This document shows, piece by piece, positions 27,092 through 35,932 of a stretch of DNA of 64,000 nt (positions within the stretch are counted from its first letter, which is position 1; every line of letters starts with the position of its first letter). Location of the stretch: NCBI GenBank assembly GCA_023151255.1, contig JAKLJG010000003.1, forward strand, positions 286,001-350,000. The letters run 5' to 3'. The stretch is from Cyclobacteriaceae bacterium. Lineage in GTDB: Bacteria; Bacteroidota; Bacteroidia; Cytophagales; Cyclobacteriaceae. The position numbers and the translations under genes were made by a program. The notes below the pieces were generated by a model. The model did no database searches. It was not told where the DNA came from and worked only from the letters and a program-made list of their open reading frames with translations.

Positions 27092-29554
27092 CTACCACTC
27101 AAATTCTTCTTTCGATAACTCGGCTTCTTTTTTCTTTTGTTTCTTTTTAAAAAGATCTTTTAGTTCCTGAACTTCTTTCTTCAAATCAGCGGCAATTTTG
27201 CGTTTTACGGCTTCGGTATCATACTGCACACGGTAATCATCGGTGGTGCCGGTAATTTTCAGAAACAGTTTTGAACGACCTTCCATTTCCTCAATGGCAC
27301 CGGTGGCTTCGGCCAGGTTAATTTTTCGTTTGTTGTTCAATGGGGTAACAATACGGTAATCAATCTGCTGGTCAAACCGGTGGGTGCCGCTAATCTGCAT
27401 AACCGATACGTTGGTTTTGACCTCCATCTGTGGAATGTAGATCGTTTTCTTTTCGATGTGAATCTCGTTCTTCAAATCAGCAAAGCGTATGGCGTTTAAT
27501 TCCTGATCATCAAGGTAGCGCTCCAGTTTTTTTAATGGTTCAAACTGGTTGAGTTCGCCCTTGCGTATGGTGGCGCTGATATCGGCTACCAGTGTTTCGG
27601 GGAACATGCGCAGATTCTGGTTCAGCACCACATCCATCATTACTTCGGCATCGGCTTGCCCCTTCAGGTTTTTGTCAAGTAGAAAATCCTGGCGGAAATT
27701 TTCAAATACATAAAATGCACTGTCAACATGGATGCCGTTAAGTAAAAAGGCACAAGCCAGGGCATTGGCTTTTGGGTTTGTTGCATCAATACTGCCGGTA
27801 AACACTAACCGGCCGCCTAGGCCATTTAACGCAATGTTACGCGAAAGAGCCCGTTGGTTTGCAACAAGCAAGTCGCCTTTTAAATTGGTGGCCTTGAAAC
27901 GCTTGTAGGTTAACCGTGCGATTTCGCAATTAAATTTAAGATTCAGGTTTTTTGAAATGCCGAATTCATACTCCGATTTTGTTGTGCTTTCGGATGGTTT
28001 CCCGAAGCCTAACTCAAAGAGTTCGTCCACATCAAGAAAGTTAGCGTGTAAATCAGCTTCAATGCTTACCGGCTGGTTTTCGAACAAGAGCCAGGTGATT
28101 ACGTTTTTAAAAAAGCCATTGAGCAGAAAGTCGCTCCCACCCAGTTTACCCTCTACATTGCTCAGTGCCAAATCATTTTTATTGAATTGCAATGTTCCGC
28201 TTAGGTTGTTAACAGGCACGTGTTCAGTTCCATATAAAAAGCTCAGGTTTTTCAAATCAATGGTTCCGAGAGCCGAAGCTTGTTGTGCTGTTGATTTATT
28301 CTTTAGCCAGGAGGTTTTTCCTTCGAAGGAAACATCAGCAACCAGGGTTCCGGCAGGCTGGCTGATTGATTTTATCGGGTAGAAATTGAATAGCGAAGTA
28401 ACATCAATTTCACCAATGAAGCCAAAGGTTATTTCTGGATCGTTGAGATTCCGGATTTCCAAATCGGACCGGAATGCCTTATCCTGAAGTTTACCGTTGA
28501 TGTTCTTTATTGATATCGTAGATGATTTGAGGTTGTGCAGGGCGGGCATCGTTAAGGTTCCTGACATTGACGCTTCTTCAATGCTTGTATTGTATTGTGG
28601 ATGTTTAATCTGTGCGTTATTCAGCCCAAAATCCACGCGAAGAGACGGACTTTTTTTAGAGCCGATTTCTCCGTTGAGCTGAGCGTTGAAGTAAGCATCG
28701 CCTGTGCTTTGGTATTCACGAAAGCGTTCGGTTGTTTTTTCAGGAAACAGCGAAAGCAAAGTTTGCAGCGTTGTGTTTTTACCTGTTGCCGAAAGATTGA
28801 TCTGGTTGCCGTCCTTCCATTGGTAGGATCCTTGCAGTGAAAAAAGTGATTTATCCAGTTTCATTTCGGAGGGTTGAATAGCCAGTTTTTTTTCAGAATC
28901 ATCGTAAAGTAAATGGGCGCTAACATCAAACTGCTTATCCTCCATAAGAGACAAAGAGCCAATCTGTAGTTGCTCGGTGGTTATGCTGCCTGCGGCATCG
29001 ATGTGGTAACGATTGTGCTCAGAGTTAATGGTGGCGTTGAGGCTGTTGGTGTAAAATACCAGGTCGTCTTTTCGCTCCAGATCGAGATATCTTACCCGGC
29101 AGTTGGTAACATGAACATTTCGCAAGGAAAAGCCTACCGACTGCTCTGATGAGTTTTCTTTAATAATGGTGTAGTTGTTTACTCCCTTGTTATTTATTTT
29201 CAGATTGACTTCACAATCAGTAACTGTTAAGCCGAGAACATTGTAAACTCCCTGATAGACTTCTATAGGGTTTAGTTGAAATGAAATGCGGGAGGCTGTC
29301 AGCAAAGGGTATTGCCCTTCATGGCTGTCTTCTACATACACAGTGTGAAAAACAATGGACAGTTTGGGGAATTGTTCAAATACCGACACATTCATTTTGC
29401 CGATCGTTATCGGGGTATTGAGTTGCCGGTTGGCCTGCTTAATAAATTGATTGATAACCTGATCTTTAAACAGGAATACCGAAACCACAAGGGCGATGAG
29501 CAGCACGGCAACGGCCAGTACGAAGTAGCCGATAACTTTGCGAAAGGTTTTCAA
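27092..29554 (-). CDS. AsmA-like envelope protein
   Basis: An 820-residue protein with a single N-terminal membrane helix (VIGYFVLAVAVLLIALVVSV, about residues 7-26) and a long repetitive beta-rich body of the AsmA/DUF748-like type (TPITIGKMNVSVFEQFPKL directly after the helix), finishing in a basic coiled tail (LKKEVQELKDLFKKKQKKKE). AsmA-like proteins are bridge-like and connected with lipid transport and outer membrane assembly. The only usable start is a TTG at 29554 giving (L)KTFRKVIGYF; no in-frame ATG precedes the helix. It is the first gene of the kinase/regulator group. Confidence 0.85.
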   Translation of the reverse strand: MKTFRKVIGYFVLAVAVLLIALVVSVFLFKDQVINQFIKQANRQLNTPITIGKMNVSVFEQFPKLSIVFHTVYVEDSHEGQYPLLTASRISFQLNPIEVYQGVYNVLGLTVTDCEVNLKINNKGVNNYTIIKENSSEQSVGFSLRNVHVTNCRVRYLDLERKDDLVFYTNSLNATINSEHNRYHIDAAGSITTEQLQIGSLSLMEDKQFDVSAHLLYDDSEKKLAIQPSEMKLDKSLFSLQGSYQWKDGNQINLSATGKNTTLQTLLSLFPEKTTERFREYQSTGDAYFNAQLNGEIGSKKSPSLRVDFGLNNAQIKHPQYNTSIEEASMSGTLTMPALHNLKSSTISIKNINGKLQDKAFRSDLEIRNLNDPEITFGFIGEIDVTSLFNFYPIKSISQPAGTLVADVSFEGKTSWLKNKSTAQQASALGTIDLKNLSFLYGTEHVPVNNLSGTLQFNKNDLALSNVEGKLGGSDFLLNGFFKNVITWLLFENQPVSIEADLHANFLDVDELFELGFGKPSESTTKSEYEFGISKNLNLKFNCEIARLTYKRFKATNLKGDLLVANQRALSRNIALNGLGGRLVFTGSIDATNPKANALACAFLLNGIHVDSAFYVFENFRQDFLLDKNLKGQADAEVMMDVVLNQNLRMFPETLVADISATIRKGELNQFEPLKKLERYLDDQELNAIRFADLKNEIHIEKKTIYIPQMEVKTNVSVMQISGTHRFDQQIDYRIVTPLNNKRKINLAEATGAIEEMEGRSKLFLKITGTTDDYRVQYDTEAVKRKIAADLKKEVQELKDLFKKKQKKKEAELSKEEFEW

Positions 29555-29616
29555 GGTTAAAAAATGAAAGTAAAGTTAGTTTTTTAACAGGTTATTAACG
29601 TGAAAGCACAGTGGGT

Positions 29617-29646
29617 TTGTACAAATCAAAAACTGTACTACTTTTG
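29617..29646 (+). promoter_or_regulatory. Promoter of tRNA-Val(TAC)
   Basis: TTG at 29617-29619, 19 bases, TACTTTTG at 29639-29646: an exact fit to the Bacteroidota promoter, 14 bases before the mature tRNA. Confidence 0.8.
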
Positions 29647-29660
29647 CAGTCCTCAAACAC

Positions 29661-29735
29661 GGGAGCTTAGCTCAGCTGGTTCAGAGCATCTGCCTTACAA
29701 GCAGAGGGTCGGGGGTTCGAATCCCTCAGCTCCCA
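29661..29735 (+). tRNA. tRNA-Val (anticodon TAC)
   Basis: A complete cloverleaf: acceptor GGGAGCT/AGCTCCC, D-arm with AGCTGGTTC loop, anticodon stem TCTGC/GCAGA around loop CTTACAA (anticodon TAC at 29696-29698), T-arm GGGGG/CCCTC-like with TTCGAAT, discriminator A. CCA is not encoded. It is followed by its own terminator. Confidence 0.97.
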
Positions 29736-29742
29736 CGTTTTT

Positions 29743-29769
29743 AAGCCTCTGTTCATGGGAGGCTTTTTT
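29743..29769 (+). terminator. Intrinsic terminator of tRNA-Val(TAC)
   Basis: A 7-bp stem AAGCCTC/GAGGCTT (29743-29749, 29759-29765) is followed by TTTT on the plus strand, eight bases after the tRNA. Confidence 0.75.
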
Positions 29770-29961
29770 ATACAAGCCATCTTTTATATTCTTTACTCTT
29801 CATCGGCCGGCAAGTATTATATCGGCCATACCACGGAGGGTTTGGTCGAGCGGTTGCGCAGTTCTTCCCATAACTATAGGGAATTTGCCCACCAAAGGCT
29901 TAAAAAATTGATGAGGCATTTATTTACTATCCCATCTGATTCTTCTCAACAAACTCCTTAA
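29755..29961 (+). pseudogene. GIY-YIG nuclease gene remnant
   Basis: A 68-codon frame encodes FYILYSSSAGKYYIGHTT and LVERLRSSSHN, matching the first 40 or so residues of the small UvrC-like GIY-YIG nucleases common in Bacteroidota. The rest of the domain (usually 80-100 residues) is missing, and the frame runs into the 3' end of the convergent LytTR gene. Its only ATG lies within the loop of the tRNA terminator, so it is unlikely to be expressed. It looks like a decayed gene next to a tRNA. Confidence 0.55.
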
Positions 29962-30655
29962 AATTCTTCCGGTACGAATCACTTATCGGCAACATAGCCT
30001 GGCCAATCTGTACTTCGTTTTTGTGGATGGTATCAATGGCCTTAATGTTGACTATAAATGAATTGTGAATACGAATAAAGCTATCAGCCGGGAGTTGCTC
30101 CTCCAGGTGCTTCATCCGTTGCAAGGTGGTAATTTTTTGCTGGCGCGTGTGAATGGTAACATAGTCCTTCAATCCCTCGATGTAAAGAATGTCGCTGAAC
30201 ACCACCTTAACCAGTTTGGTACCATCTTTTACGAATACAAAGGGCCGGCCTGCCGGTTGTTCGGAAGAACTGGTTGACTGAGTGGATGGTATGGCCGGCA
30301 TTCTGGCACTGGCCTTTTCCACGGCTTTTAAAAAGCGTTCAAAGGTTACCGGTTTAAGTAGGTAATCAACAACATCAAGCTCGTAACCTTCCAATGCATA
30401 CTCGGAATAGGCCGTAGTGAAAATTACCATGGGCTTGTTGGGCAGTATTTTCAACAGCGTTATGCCGGTAATCTCCGGCATCTGAATATCCAGAAAAATC
30501 AGGTCAACCGGGTTTTTCTTTAATGCCTCCATGGCCTTCATGGCGTTGGGGCAGGCATCCACCAAGTTGAGATAGGGAACTTTCTTCACATACTCAACCA
30601 TCAGGTTGCGGGCCAAGGGCTCGTCTTCAACAATCAGGCAATCAATTTTTCTCAA
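29927..30655 (-). CDS. LytTR-family response regulator
   Basis: A 242-residue regulator with an N-terminal receiver (CLIVEDEPLARNLMVEYV, phosphoacceptor in LIFLDIQMPE near residue 55, switch residues FTTAYSEYA, Lys in YLLKPVTFERF) and a C-terminal LytTR DNA-binding domain (FVFVKDGTKLVKV, DILYIEGLKDYVTIHT, FIRIHNSFIVNI). It begins with TTG at 30655, overlapping the kinase stop as TTGA; there is no nearby ATG. It works with the LytS-type kinase at 30652. Targets unknown; the divergent TonB receptor at 31932 is the nearest candidate. Confidence 0.93.
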   Translation of the reverse strand: MRKIDCLIVEDEPLARNLMVEYVKKVPYLNLVDACPNAMKAMEALKKNPVDLIFLDIQMPEITGITLLKILPNKPMVIFTTAYSEYALEGYELDVVDYLLKPVTFERFLKAVEKASARMPAIPSTQSTSSSEQPAGRPFVFVKDGTKLVKVVFSDILYIEGLKDYVTIHTRQQKITTLQRMKHLEEQLPADSFIRIHNSFIVNIKAIDTIHKNEVQIGQAMLPISDSYRKNFKEFVEKNQMG

Positions 30656-31692
30656 TTCAAAACAACGTTGAGTTGCACGGCATACCGATCGGGTTTATCC
30701 TCAATCGTTAGTTCGTACTGCCCGGGGTAACTCAACTCCAATCTGCGCTTCACGTTTTGCAAACCTATGCCCGACTTTCCTTCTTTGGTATCGGTTGCCG
30801 GAGGCAGTTTGCTGTTCTCAACCCGGTAAACGCATTGGTTGCCGTTAAGCTTTACCGATACATTTACCCAGGCATTAGTGCTGTGGTTATTTACCCCGTG
30901 CTTGAACGCATTTTCAAGAAAGGTAATAAAAATCAGGGGCGCAATCTGCTTGTTATCCGTATTTCCTTCAATCTCAAACCGGATGGGCACCTGGTTGTTC
31001 AGCCGCAATTGCTCCAGGCTGATGTAGTTTTTCATGTACTCAATCTCTTTGTTAAGTGGTACTTTTGCATGATTGGAGTCGTAAATCATGTAGCGCATCA
31101 TCTGCGACAGCTTTTCAATAACCGTTGTGGTATTATCGGATTTGGAAAAAGCCAGGTAATACAGGTTGTTAAGGGTATTAAAAAGAAAGTGCGGGTTAAT
31201 CTGGGCTTTCAGAAAATTCAGTTCAGCCATCAGCCGTTCGTTTTCGATTTCCTTTTTACGGGCCTCCAGTTCAAACCAATCGGCTGCAAATCGAAGCATA
31301 CTGACAAACACGGTGATGAATAAGTTGATGGCGACAACCTGTACAACAAACATGTTCGAGAAAAAGTAGTCAGCCCGGGGTGATCCCTCCACCATCATCC
31401 GTTGCACGTAAATCCGTAGAAACACCAGCAGGGCAAACGGAATACTAAACTCCAGCAGGTATCTCCAGATGTTTTTATTTCGGATAAAACGTGGTAAAAA
31501 GATGAAATAGTTGAGGTAGGCGATGGTGAATGTAAATGCAAATTGAACCCCGGCAAACAACAGGGCATTGTTCCAGTCGTAACCCCTGCGTTGTTGGTAA
31601 AAGCTTATTTGGTACAGGTTAAACGACAAGTAGATGCACCAGAAAATAATGTGCAGCAGCGTGAGCCGGTGCCGTTGAAAAAGGGTTTGCAT
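30652..31692 (-). CDS. LytS/YehU-type sensor histidine kinase
   Basis: A 346-residue kinase with four membrane helices in the first 150 residues, then the His_kinase domain with the phosphorylation site LKAQINPHFLFNTLNNLYYL (about residues 178-197) and a HATPase domain with ENAFKHGVN and GIGLQNVKRRLELSYPG. It has no recognisable extracellular sensor, as is typical of this family in Bacteroidota. It is coupled by a four-base overlap to the LytTR regulator. Confidence 0.94.
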   Translation of the reverse strand: MQTLFQRHRLTLLHIIFWCIYLSFNLYQISFYQQRRGYDWNNALLFAGVQFAFTFTIAYLNYFIFLPRFIRNKNIWRYLLEFSIPFALLVFLRIYVQRMMVEGSPRADYFFSNMFVVQVVAINLFITVFVSMLRFAADWFELEARKKEIENERLMAELNFLKAQINPHFLFNTLNNLYYLAFSKSDNTTTVIEKLSQMMRYMIYDSNHAKVPLNKEIEYMKNYISLEQLRLNNQVPIRFEIEGNTDNKQIAPLIFITFLENAFKHGVNNHSTNAWVNVSVKLNGNQCVYRVENSKLPPATDTKEGKSGIGLQNVKRRLELSYPGQYELTIEDKPDRYAVQLNVVLN

Positions 31693-31708
31693 ACTGTATT
31701 TAAACGCA

Positions 31709-31716
31709 CAAAACTA
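31709..31716 (-). promoter_or_regulatory. Probable -7 box of the LytS/LytTR operon
   Basis: On the minus strand it reads TAGTTTTG, an exact TAnnTTTG match 17 bases before the kinase ATG. No TTG is found at the expected upstream distance, so only half the promoter is supported. Confidence 0.4.
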
Positions 31717-31931
31717 ACTGCTTGCTTTGCTCCTGCGATGAAAACACGCGCTTTTTCGACTGGTTTATAAAAGTGTTCGATTGATTGGATGTTTAAGAAA
31801 CAAGCACACCTTAATGCCCGTTGGTCGATGCAATAAGGCCGGCCGTCTAATACTTGCTGTTTTGCTGAACAATCCATGCAGTTTTGCAGTCTATAACGAC
31901 AGTTAGAACCCGCAAGACCCCAAAAGCGAAC

Positions 31932-34820
31932 ATGAAACATACTTTTTTAATCCTGGCCGGAATACTTTTTAGTGCAAGTCTGCTTGCCCAGACCGAACGG
32001 CCTAAAGGAAATCACAAAATTTCCGGAACCGTACTGGATGCCGCCACCAAACAACCCGTAGAATTTGCCACCATTGCCTTGGCCGATGCTGACGGTAAAA
32101 TTATTGATGGTGCCGTTGCTGACGATAAAGGAAAATTTACCATTGCCAGGCTTGCTGCCGGTAGTTATACAGTAAGCATATCGTTTATCGGTTATGAAAC
32201 ACAGAATATGCCGGTAACAATTGATAAGAAAGATGTTGACCTTGGGTCAATAGCCTTTAAAGAAGAAGCTTCAGTACTCAATGAGGTGGTTGTTGAAGGG
32301 CAGCGCGCCTTGATTGAAGAACGGGTCGATCGCACCGTTTATAATGCCGAGAATGATGCAACTACCAAAGGAGGAGATGCCACTGATGTATTGCGCAGGG
32401 TACCAATGCTTAATGTAGACCTGGATGGAAATGTATCCTTGCGCGGAAACTCCAACATTCTTGTACTTATTAATAATAAACCCTCCACTATTACTGCCAG
32501 CAGCGTGGCCGATGCATTAAAGCAAATTCCGGCTGACCAGATTAAAACGGTTGAAGTAATTACTTCGCCTTCTGCCAAGTATGATGCCGAGGGCTCATCA
32601 GGCATTATCAACATTATTACTAAAAAGAATACACTTGAAGGATTAACCCTGAATGTGGATGCCGGTGTCGGCTATCGCGGCTCAAACCTTGGCCTGAACG
32701 GTGCCTACAGAAAAGGTAAAATGGGGTTTTCATTAGGTGGTTTCGGTCGTGCCAATTACAACAATACCGGTAGCTTTGAAAACCGTCAACTTACACAGGA
32801 TACTATTCTGAACATCCAACGTGCCGATACCCGTAATAACAACGTGTTTGGTCGTTACTCGCTAAACTGGGATTATGATATTGACAAGCACAACTACCTG
32901 GCCGCTTCCATAAGGTATGGCGTTAGAAATGGAACAAGTTATCAGGATGACCTGGAGACCCTTTCGCTTGTAAACGGCATTCAAACGAGGTACGACCGTG
33001 CCAATGTAAATACCATTGATAATTCAGGTACTGTCGACCTGACACTAGACTACACCCGTACTTTTGAAAAGCCATCGAAAGAATTCAGTATTTCAACGCT
33101 GTATAGCTTAAATGACCGTACAAATGATTTTACTAATGTTTCGTATGACGACAACAATATTGTTGATTTCAGGCGCAGAAATGATAACAAAAGTTTTAAT
33201 CAGGAAGTAACCCTGCAAGTTGATTATCAAACTCCAATTGGCGATAAACAGCTGGTTGAATTTGGTGCGAAAGAAATTATTCGCAAAGTTTCAAGCGATT
33301 ACCAGAGTTTTCGTGCAATAGGACCTGACGGAGACTATGTTCCTGAAACGACCGCCAATGCTGGCAACGTTTTTAACTACAATCAGGATGTTACAGCTGG
33401 TTACATTTCATACACGGCAACGCTGCCTAAGGCATATAGTCTCAAAGCAGGAGGGCGTTATGAATACACCCGCATCGATGCCAACTTTCAAAACGATCCA
33501 GAGGATCCTACGCTGGCCGATAAAGAAATACCCTCTTATGGTGTTTTTGTTCCCAGTATAAACCTTTCCAAACGGCTAAAAAATAATAATACACTTAAGG
33601 CAGCGTATAATCGCAGAATCAGGCGGCCTTCTATACAGTTTTTAAATCCCAACATTCAAAACCCCAACCCGCTGTTTCTCCAAATTGGTAATCCGTACCT
33701 TGATCCGGAACTGACCGACAATTACGAATTATCATACAGCGTAAGCATCAAGAGCACGTACCTCAACTTCTCCACATTCTTCCGAAATACCACTGATGCT
33801 ATTCAAGGTGTTCGGCAGGCAAAAGGAGACACTATTATTACTACCTACCAAAACATAGGCGAAGAAAAGGCGGCTGGACTTAGTGTTTTTGGCAACATCA
33901 TGGTTGGCAAACTTACCTTAGGTGGTGGTGGTGATGTGTATTACGCCATTCTTGACAACAATGTAGCCGATCCATTGTATGCAGCCCGTAATGAAGGCTG
34001 GGTACCCAGTGGCAGATTGTTCGGTAACTACAAAATAAATGATCGATGGTCATTACAGGCATTTGGTTTTTACCGCGGACGCCAGGTAAACCTGCAAGGC
34101 TATCAGGGAGGTTTTGGCACTTACAGTGTTGCTATCCGTAAAGACTTTAAAGACAAAAAAGGCGGGATTGGCATTGGTTTAGAAAACTTCTTTACCCCAC
34201 AGTTCCGAATTAAAGGTGTAACCGAATCACCAACAATTGATCAAACCAATGTCAATATCCGTGATGTATTTAGCATCCGGATAAACTTTAATTACCGGTT
34301 TGGCAAAATGAGCTTTGACAACCAGCCCCGCAAAAGACGCGGTGTGAATAATGATGACTTGAAGGATGCCAGTGGCGGAGATATGGACGCTGGAACGGGC
34401 CAGGGACAACAGCAAAATGGCCAGCGCGGTGGCGGATTTACCGGAGCAGGCCGCCCGGTTACCCAGCCTGTAAAGAAAGAAACGATTCCGGCCGATTCAA
34501 CGGTTGCACCGGTTGATGCTTCCGGCACCTGGACATACACCGTGGATGGCGGACAGCAATCATCAGGCGGCAAACTGGTCATTACCAACACCGATGGCAA
34601 ATGGGGCGGAACTATTAAGAGCGATCGCATGCCGCAGGAGGTTGTACTTACGTCTGTATCGGTAACAGGTAACAACATCGTTTATACCTATCAACTCAAT
34701 TTTGGCGGTAACGAAGTAACCATAACGGTCGATGCCGTTGTTAAAGATGACACTATGGAGGGAACGATGAGTTTCGGCCAGTTCAGAACAGTGCCCATTA
34801 AGGCAACACGCAACAAATAA
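31932..34820 (+). CDS. TonB-dependent receptor-like outer membrane barrel with C-terminal extension
   Basis: A 962-residue outer membrane protein: signal peptide (MKHTFLILAGILFSASLLAQ), CarboxypepD_reg-like domain (about residues 28-110, HKISGTVLDA), plug (about 120-220, VLRRVPMLNVDLDGNVSLRG), and an OMP_b-brl_3-type barrel that should close near residue 795 (FNYRFGKMSF). About 165 further residues follow: a low-complexity linker rich in Gly, Gln and Asn and a beta-rich domain (SGTWTYTVDGG, GKWGGTIKSDRMP, MEGTMSFGQFRTVPIKATRNK at the end). This tail is unusual because receptors normally end with the last barrel strand. It is divergent from the LytS/LytTR pair. Ligand unknown. Confidence 0.9.
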   Translation: MKHTFLILAGILFSASLLAQTERPKGNHKISGTVLDAATKQPVEFATIALADADGKIIDGAVADDKGKFTIARLAAGSYTVSISFIGYETQNMPVTIDKKDVDLGSIAFKEEASVLNEVVVEGQRALIEERVDRTVYNAENDATTKGGDATDVLRRVPMLNVDLDGNVSLRGNSNILVLINNKPSTITASSVADALKQIPADQIKTVEVITSPSAKYDAEGSSGIINIITKKNTLEGLTLNVDAGVGYRGSNLGLNGAYRKGKMGFSLGGFGRANYNNTGSFENRQLTQDTILNIQRADTRNNNVFGRYSLNWDYDIDKHNYLAASIRYGVRNGTSYQDDLETLSLVNGIQTRYDRANVNTIDNSGTVDLTLDYTRTFEKPSKEFSISTLYSLNDRTNDFTNVSYDDNNIVDFRRRNDNKSFNQEVTLQVDYQTPIGDKQLVEFGAKEIIRKVSSDYQSFRAIGPDGDYVPETTANAGNVFNYNQDVTAGYISYTATLPKAYSLKAGGRYEYTRIDANFQNDPEDPTLADKEIPSYGVFVPSINLSKRLKNNNTLKAAYNRRIRRPSIQFLNPNIQNPNPLFLQIGNPYLDPELTDNYELSYSVSIKSTYLNFSTFFRNTTDAIQGVRQAKGDTIITTYQNIGEEKAAGLSVFGNIMVGKLTLGGGGDVYYAILDNNVADPLYAARNEGWVPSGRLFGNYKINDRWSLQAFGFYRGRQVNLQGYQGGFGTYSVAIRKDFKDKKGGIGIGLENFFTPQFRIKGVTESPTIDQTNVNIRDVFSIRINFNYRFGKMSFDNQPRKRRGVNNDDLKDASGGDMDAGTGQGQQQNGQRGGGFTGAGRPVTQPVKKETIPADSTVAPVDASGTWTYTVDGGQQSSGGKLVITNTDGKWGGTIKSDRMPQEVVLTSVSVTGNNIVYTYQLNFGGNEVTITVDAVVKDDTMEGTMSFGQFRTVPIKATRNK

Positions 34821-34846
34821 TTTCTTTTTATAGGGTTAGGTTAGGG

Positions 34847-34874
34847 CCCCGGTTTGCCGGGGTTTCTTTTTTAA
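34847..34874. terminator. Terminator between the receptor gene and the YdeI-like gene
   Basis: The stem CCCCGG/CCGGGG with loop TTTG (34847-34862) is followed by TTTCTTTTTT. It serves the plus-strand receptor gene. Confidence 0.85.
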
Positions 34875-34875
34875 T

Positions 34876-35397
34876 TCAATACAGATTATCCAATTTGTTT
34901 CGTTTTTCCTCCCGCAGCATTTCCGGAAAGCCCATTTTACGAGCCAAGGCATTTACCGCCATTACAATACGCCTGGTTTTGGTTTGTACTGTTTTTGCAC
35001 TGTCAATCCACTTGCTGAAGTAACGCTGATGCCCCGCGGGTAGTGTTTTAAAAAAGCTGTTGGCCGCAGGGTCATCTTTAACGCAGGCCATAAAATCCGC
35101 ATTCATAACGAATTTACTTTCATCCGGTTCCAATGTCACCTTTAATTTGTCGCCTTGCTTTTTGCCGGTTCCTTTTCGTATGGTACTGTTAATGGGTAAA
35201 ATGAATTTACCATTGCCCAGTGGTAACAGTGCGGTTTGCTTTAGCGGGTAACTATCCAGTTTCCCCTTCACCCGAAAGGACGTTTTGGTATCCGGCTTTA
35301 GTTTTTTGGCCTGTGCGGCACTGATTTCAATATAACTCCAGCCGGTTTTCTCGCCCTTTTTGTCAAAACGTTGAATAGTGGCATTGAAAGTGATCAT
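34876..35397 (-). CDS. YdeI/OmpD-associated family protein with DUF1905 domain
   Basis: A 173-residue cytoplasmic protein: an N-terminal DUF1905 beta-barrel (KTGWSYIEISAAQAKKL, then FRVKGKLDSYPLKQTALLP) and a C-terminal YdeI-like helical segment (LPAGHQRYFSKWIDSAKT, KTRRIVMAVNALARKMGFPE). Proteins with this pair are common in Bacteroidota; the molecular role is not known. It is divergent from the MarR gene, and the two starts are only about 60 bases apart. Confidence 0.88.
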   Translation of the reverse strand: MITFNATIQRFDKKGEKTGWSYIEISAAQAKKLKPDTKTSFRVKGKLDSYPLKQTALLPLGNGKFILPINSTIRKGTGKKQGDKLKVTLEPDESKFVMNADFMACVKDDPAANSFFKTLPAGHQRYFSKWIDSAKTVQTKTRRIVMAVNALARKMGFPEMLREEKRNKLDNLY

Positions 35398-35407
35398 CCT
35401 TGAAAGA

Positions 35408-35436
35408 TTGTATCTACAACTATTGTATTAATTTTG
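35408..35436 (+). promoter_or_regulatory. MarR gene promoter with overlapping palindromic operator
   Basis: TTG (35408-35410), 18 bases, TAATTTTG (35429-35436) form a promoter 24 bases before the MarR ATG. The palindrome TTGTATCTACAA (35408-35419, arms TTGTA/TACAA) covers the -33 element. The same arms occur at the pirin promoter at 46100, which points to autoregulation by the MarR protein and a shared regulon. Confidence 0.65.
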
Positions 35437-35459
35437 ATCAATTAAAGAATCCAGTATTT

Positions 35460-35912
35460 ATGGCTTCCATTGAAAGTGAAGTTAAGCAGGATAAATTTCA
35501 AAGTGAATTCCAGAAAGCGGCCGTTAACATTTTATTTACCGGCAGTTGGCTTTATAACCTGAACGCCACCTTCCTGAAAGAATTTGATGTTACGCCTGAA
35601 CAGTTTAACGTGCTGCGTATTCTACGCGGAAGTTATCCCCAGCCTATGATGCTGGCCGACATCACCTGCCGCATGATTGATAAGAATAGTAATGCTACCC
35701 GATTGGTGGAGAAGCTTCGTTTAAAAGGTTTAGTGAAACGTGAAATCTGCAAAAACAACCGCAGGCAGGTGGACATCAGCATTACCGATAAAGGATTGAA
35801 CCTGTTAATGAAAATTGATCGGGCATCAGAAGCCTGGCAAAATACGCTGAAGAACCTGACTAAAGCTGAAGCACAGGAATTAAACCGGTTGCTGGATAAA
35901 CTTCGCGGGTAG
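35460..35912 (+). CDS. MarR family transcriptional regulator
   Basis: A 150-residue winged-helix regulator. The body fits MarR: FDVTPEQFNVLRILRG (helix 2-3 region, about 41-56), recognition helix area NSNATRLVEKLRLKGLVKRE (about 76-95), wing NRRQVDISITDKG (about 100-112) and C-terminal dimer helix. MarR proteins usually repress genes for handling phenolic, oxidant or antibiotic compounds and release DNA on ligand binding or thiol oxidation. It has two cysteines (TCRM, EICKNN) that could respond to oxidants. It lies 20 bases before pxpB, probably in one transcript. Confidence 0.92.
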   Translation: MASIESEVKQDKFQSEFQKAAVNILFTGSWLYNLNATFLKEFDVTPEQFNVLRILRGSYPQPMMLADITCRMIDKNSNATRLVEKLRLKGLVKREICKNNRRQVDISITDKGLNLLMKIDRASEAWQNTLKNLTKAEAQELNRLLDKLRG

Positions 35913-35932
35913 TTTCTAAATATACACAGTAA

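Noticed and set aside
30757..31323. 188-residue frame opposite the LytS-type kinase
   Set aside because: The kinase frame has all catalytic motifs; the opposite frame has no recognisable domain.
31605..31940. 111-residue minus-strand frame across the gap upstream of the receptor
   Set aside because: It overlaps two real gene starts and has no family; the gap is better explained by divergent promoters.
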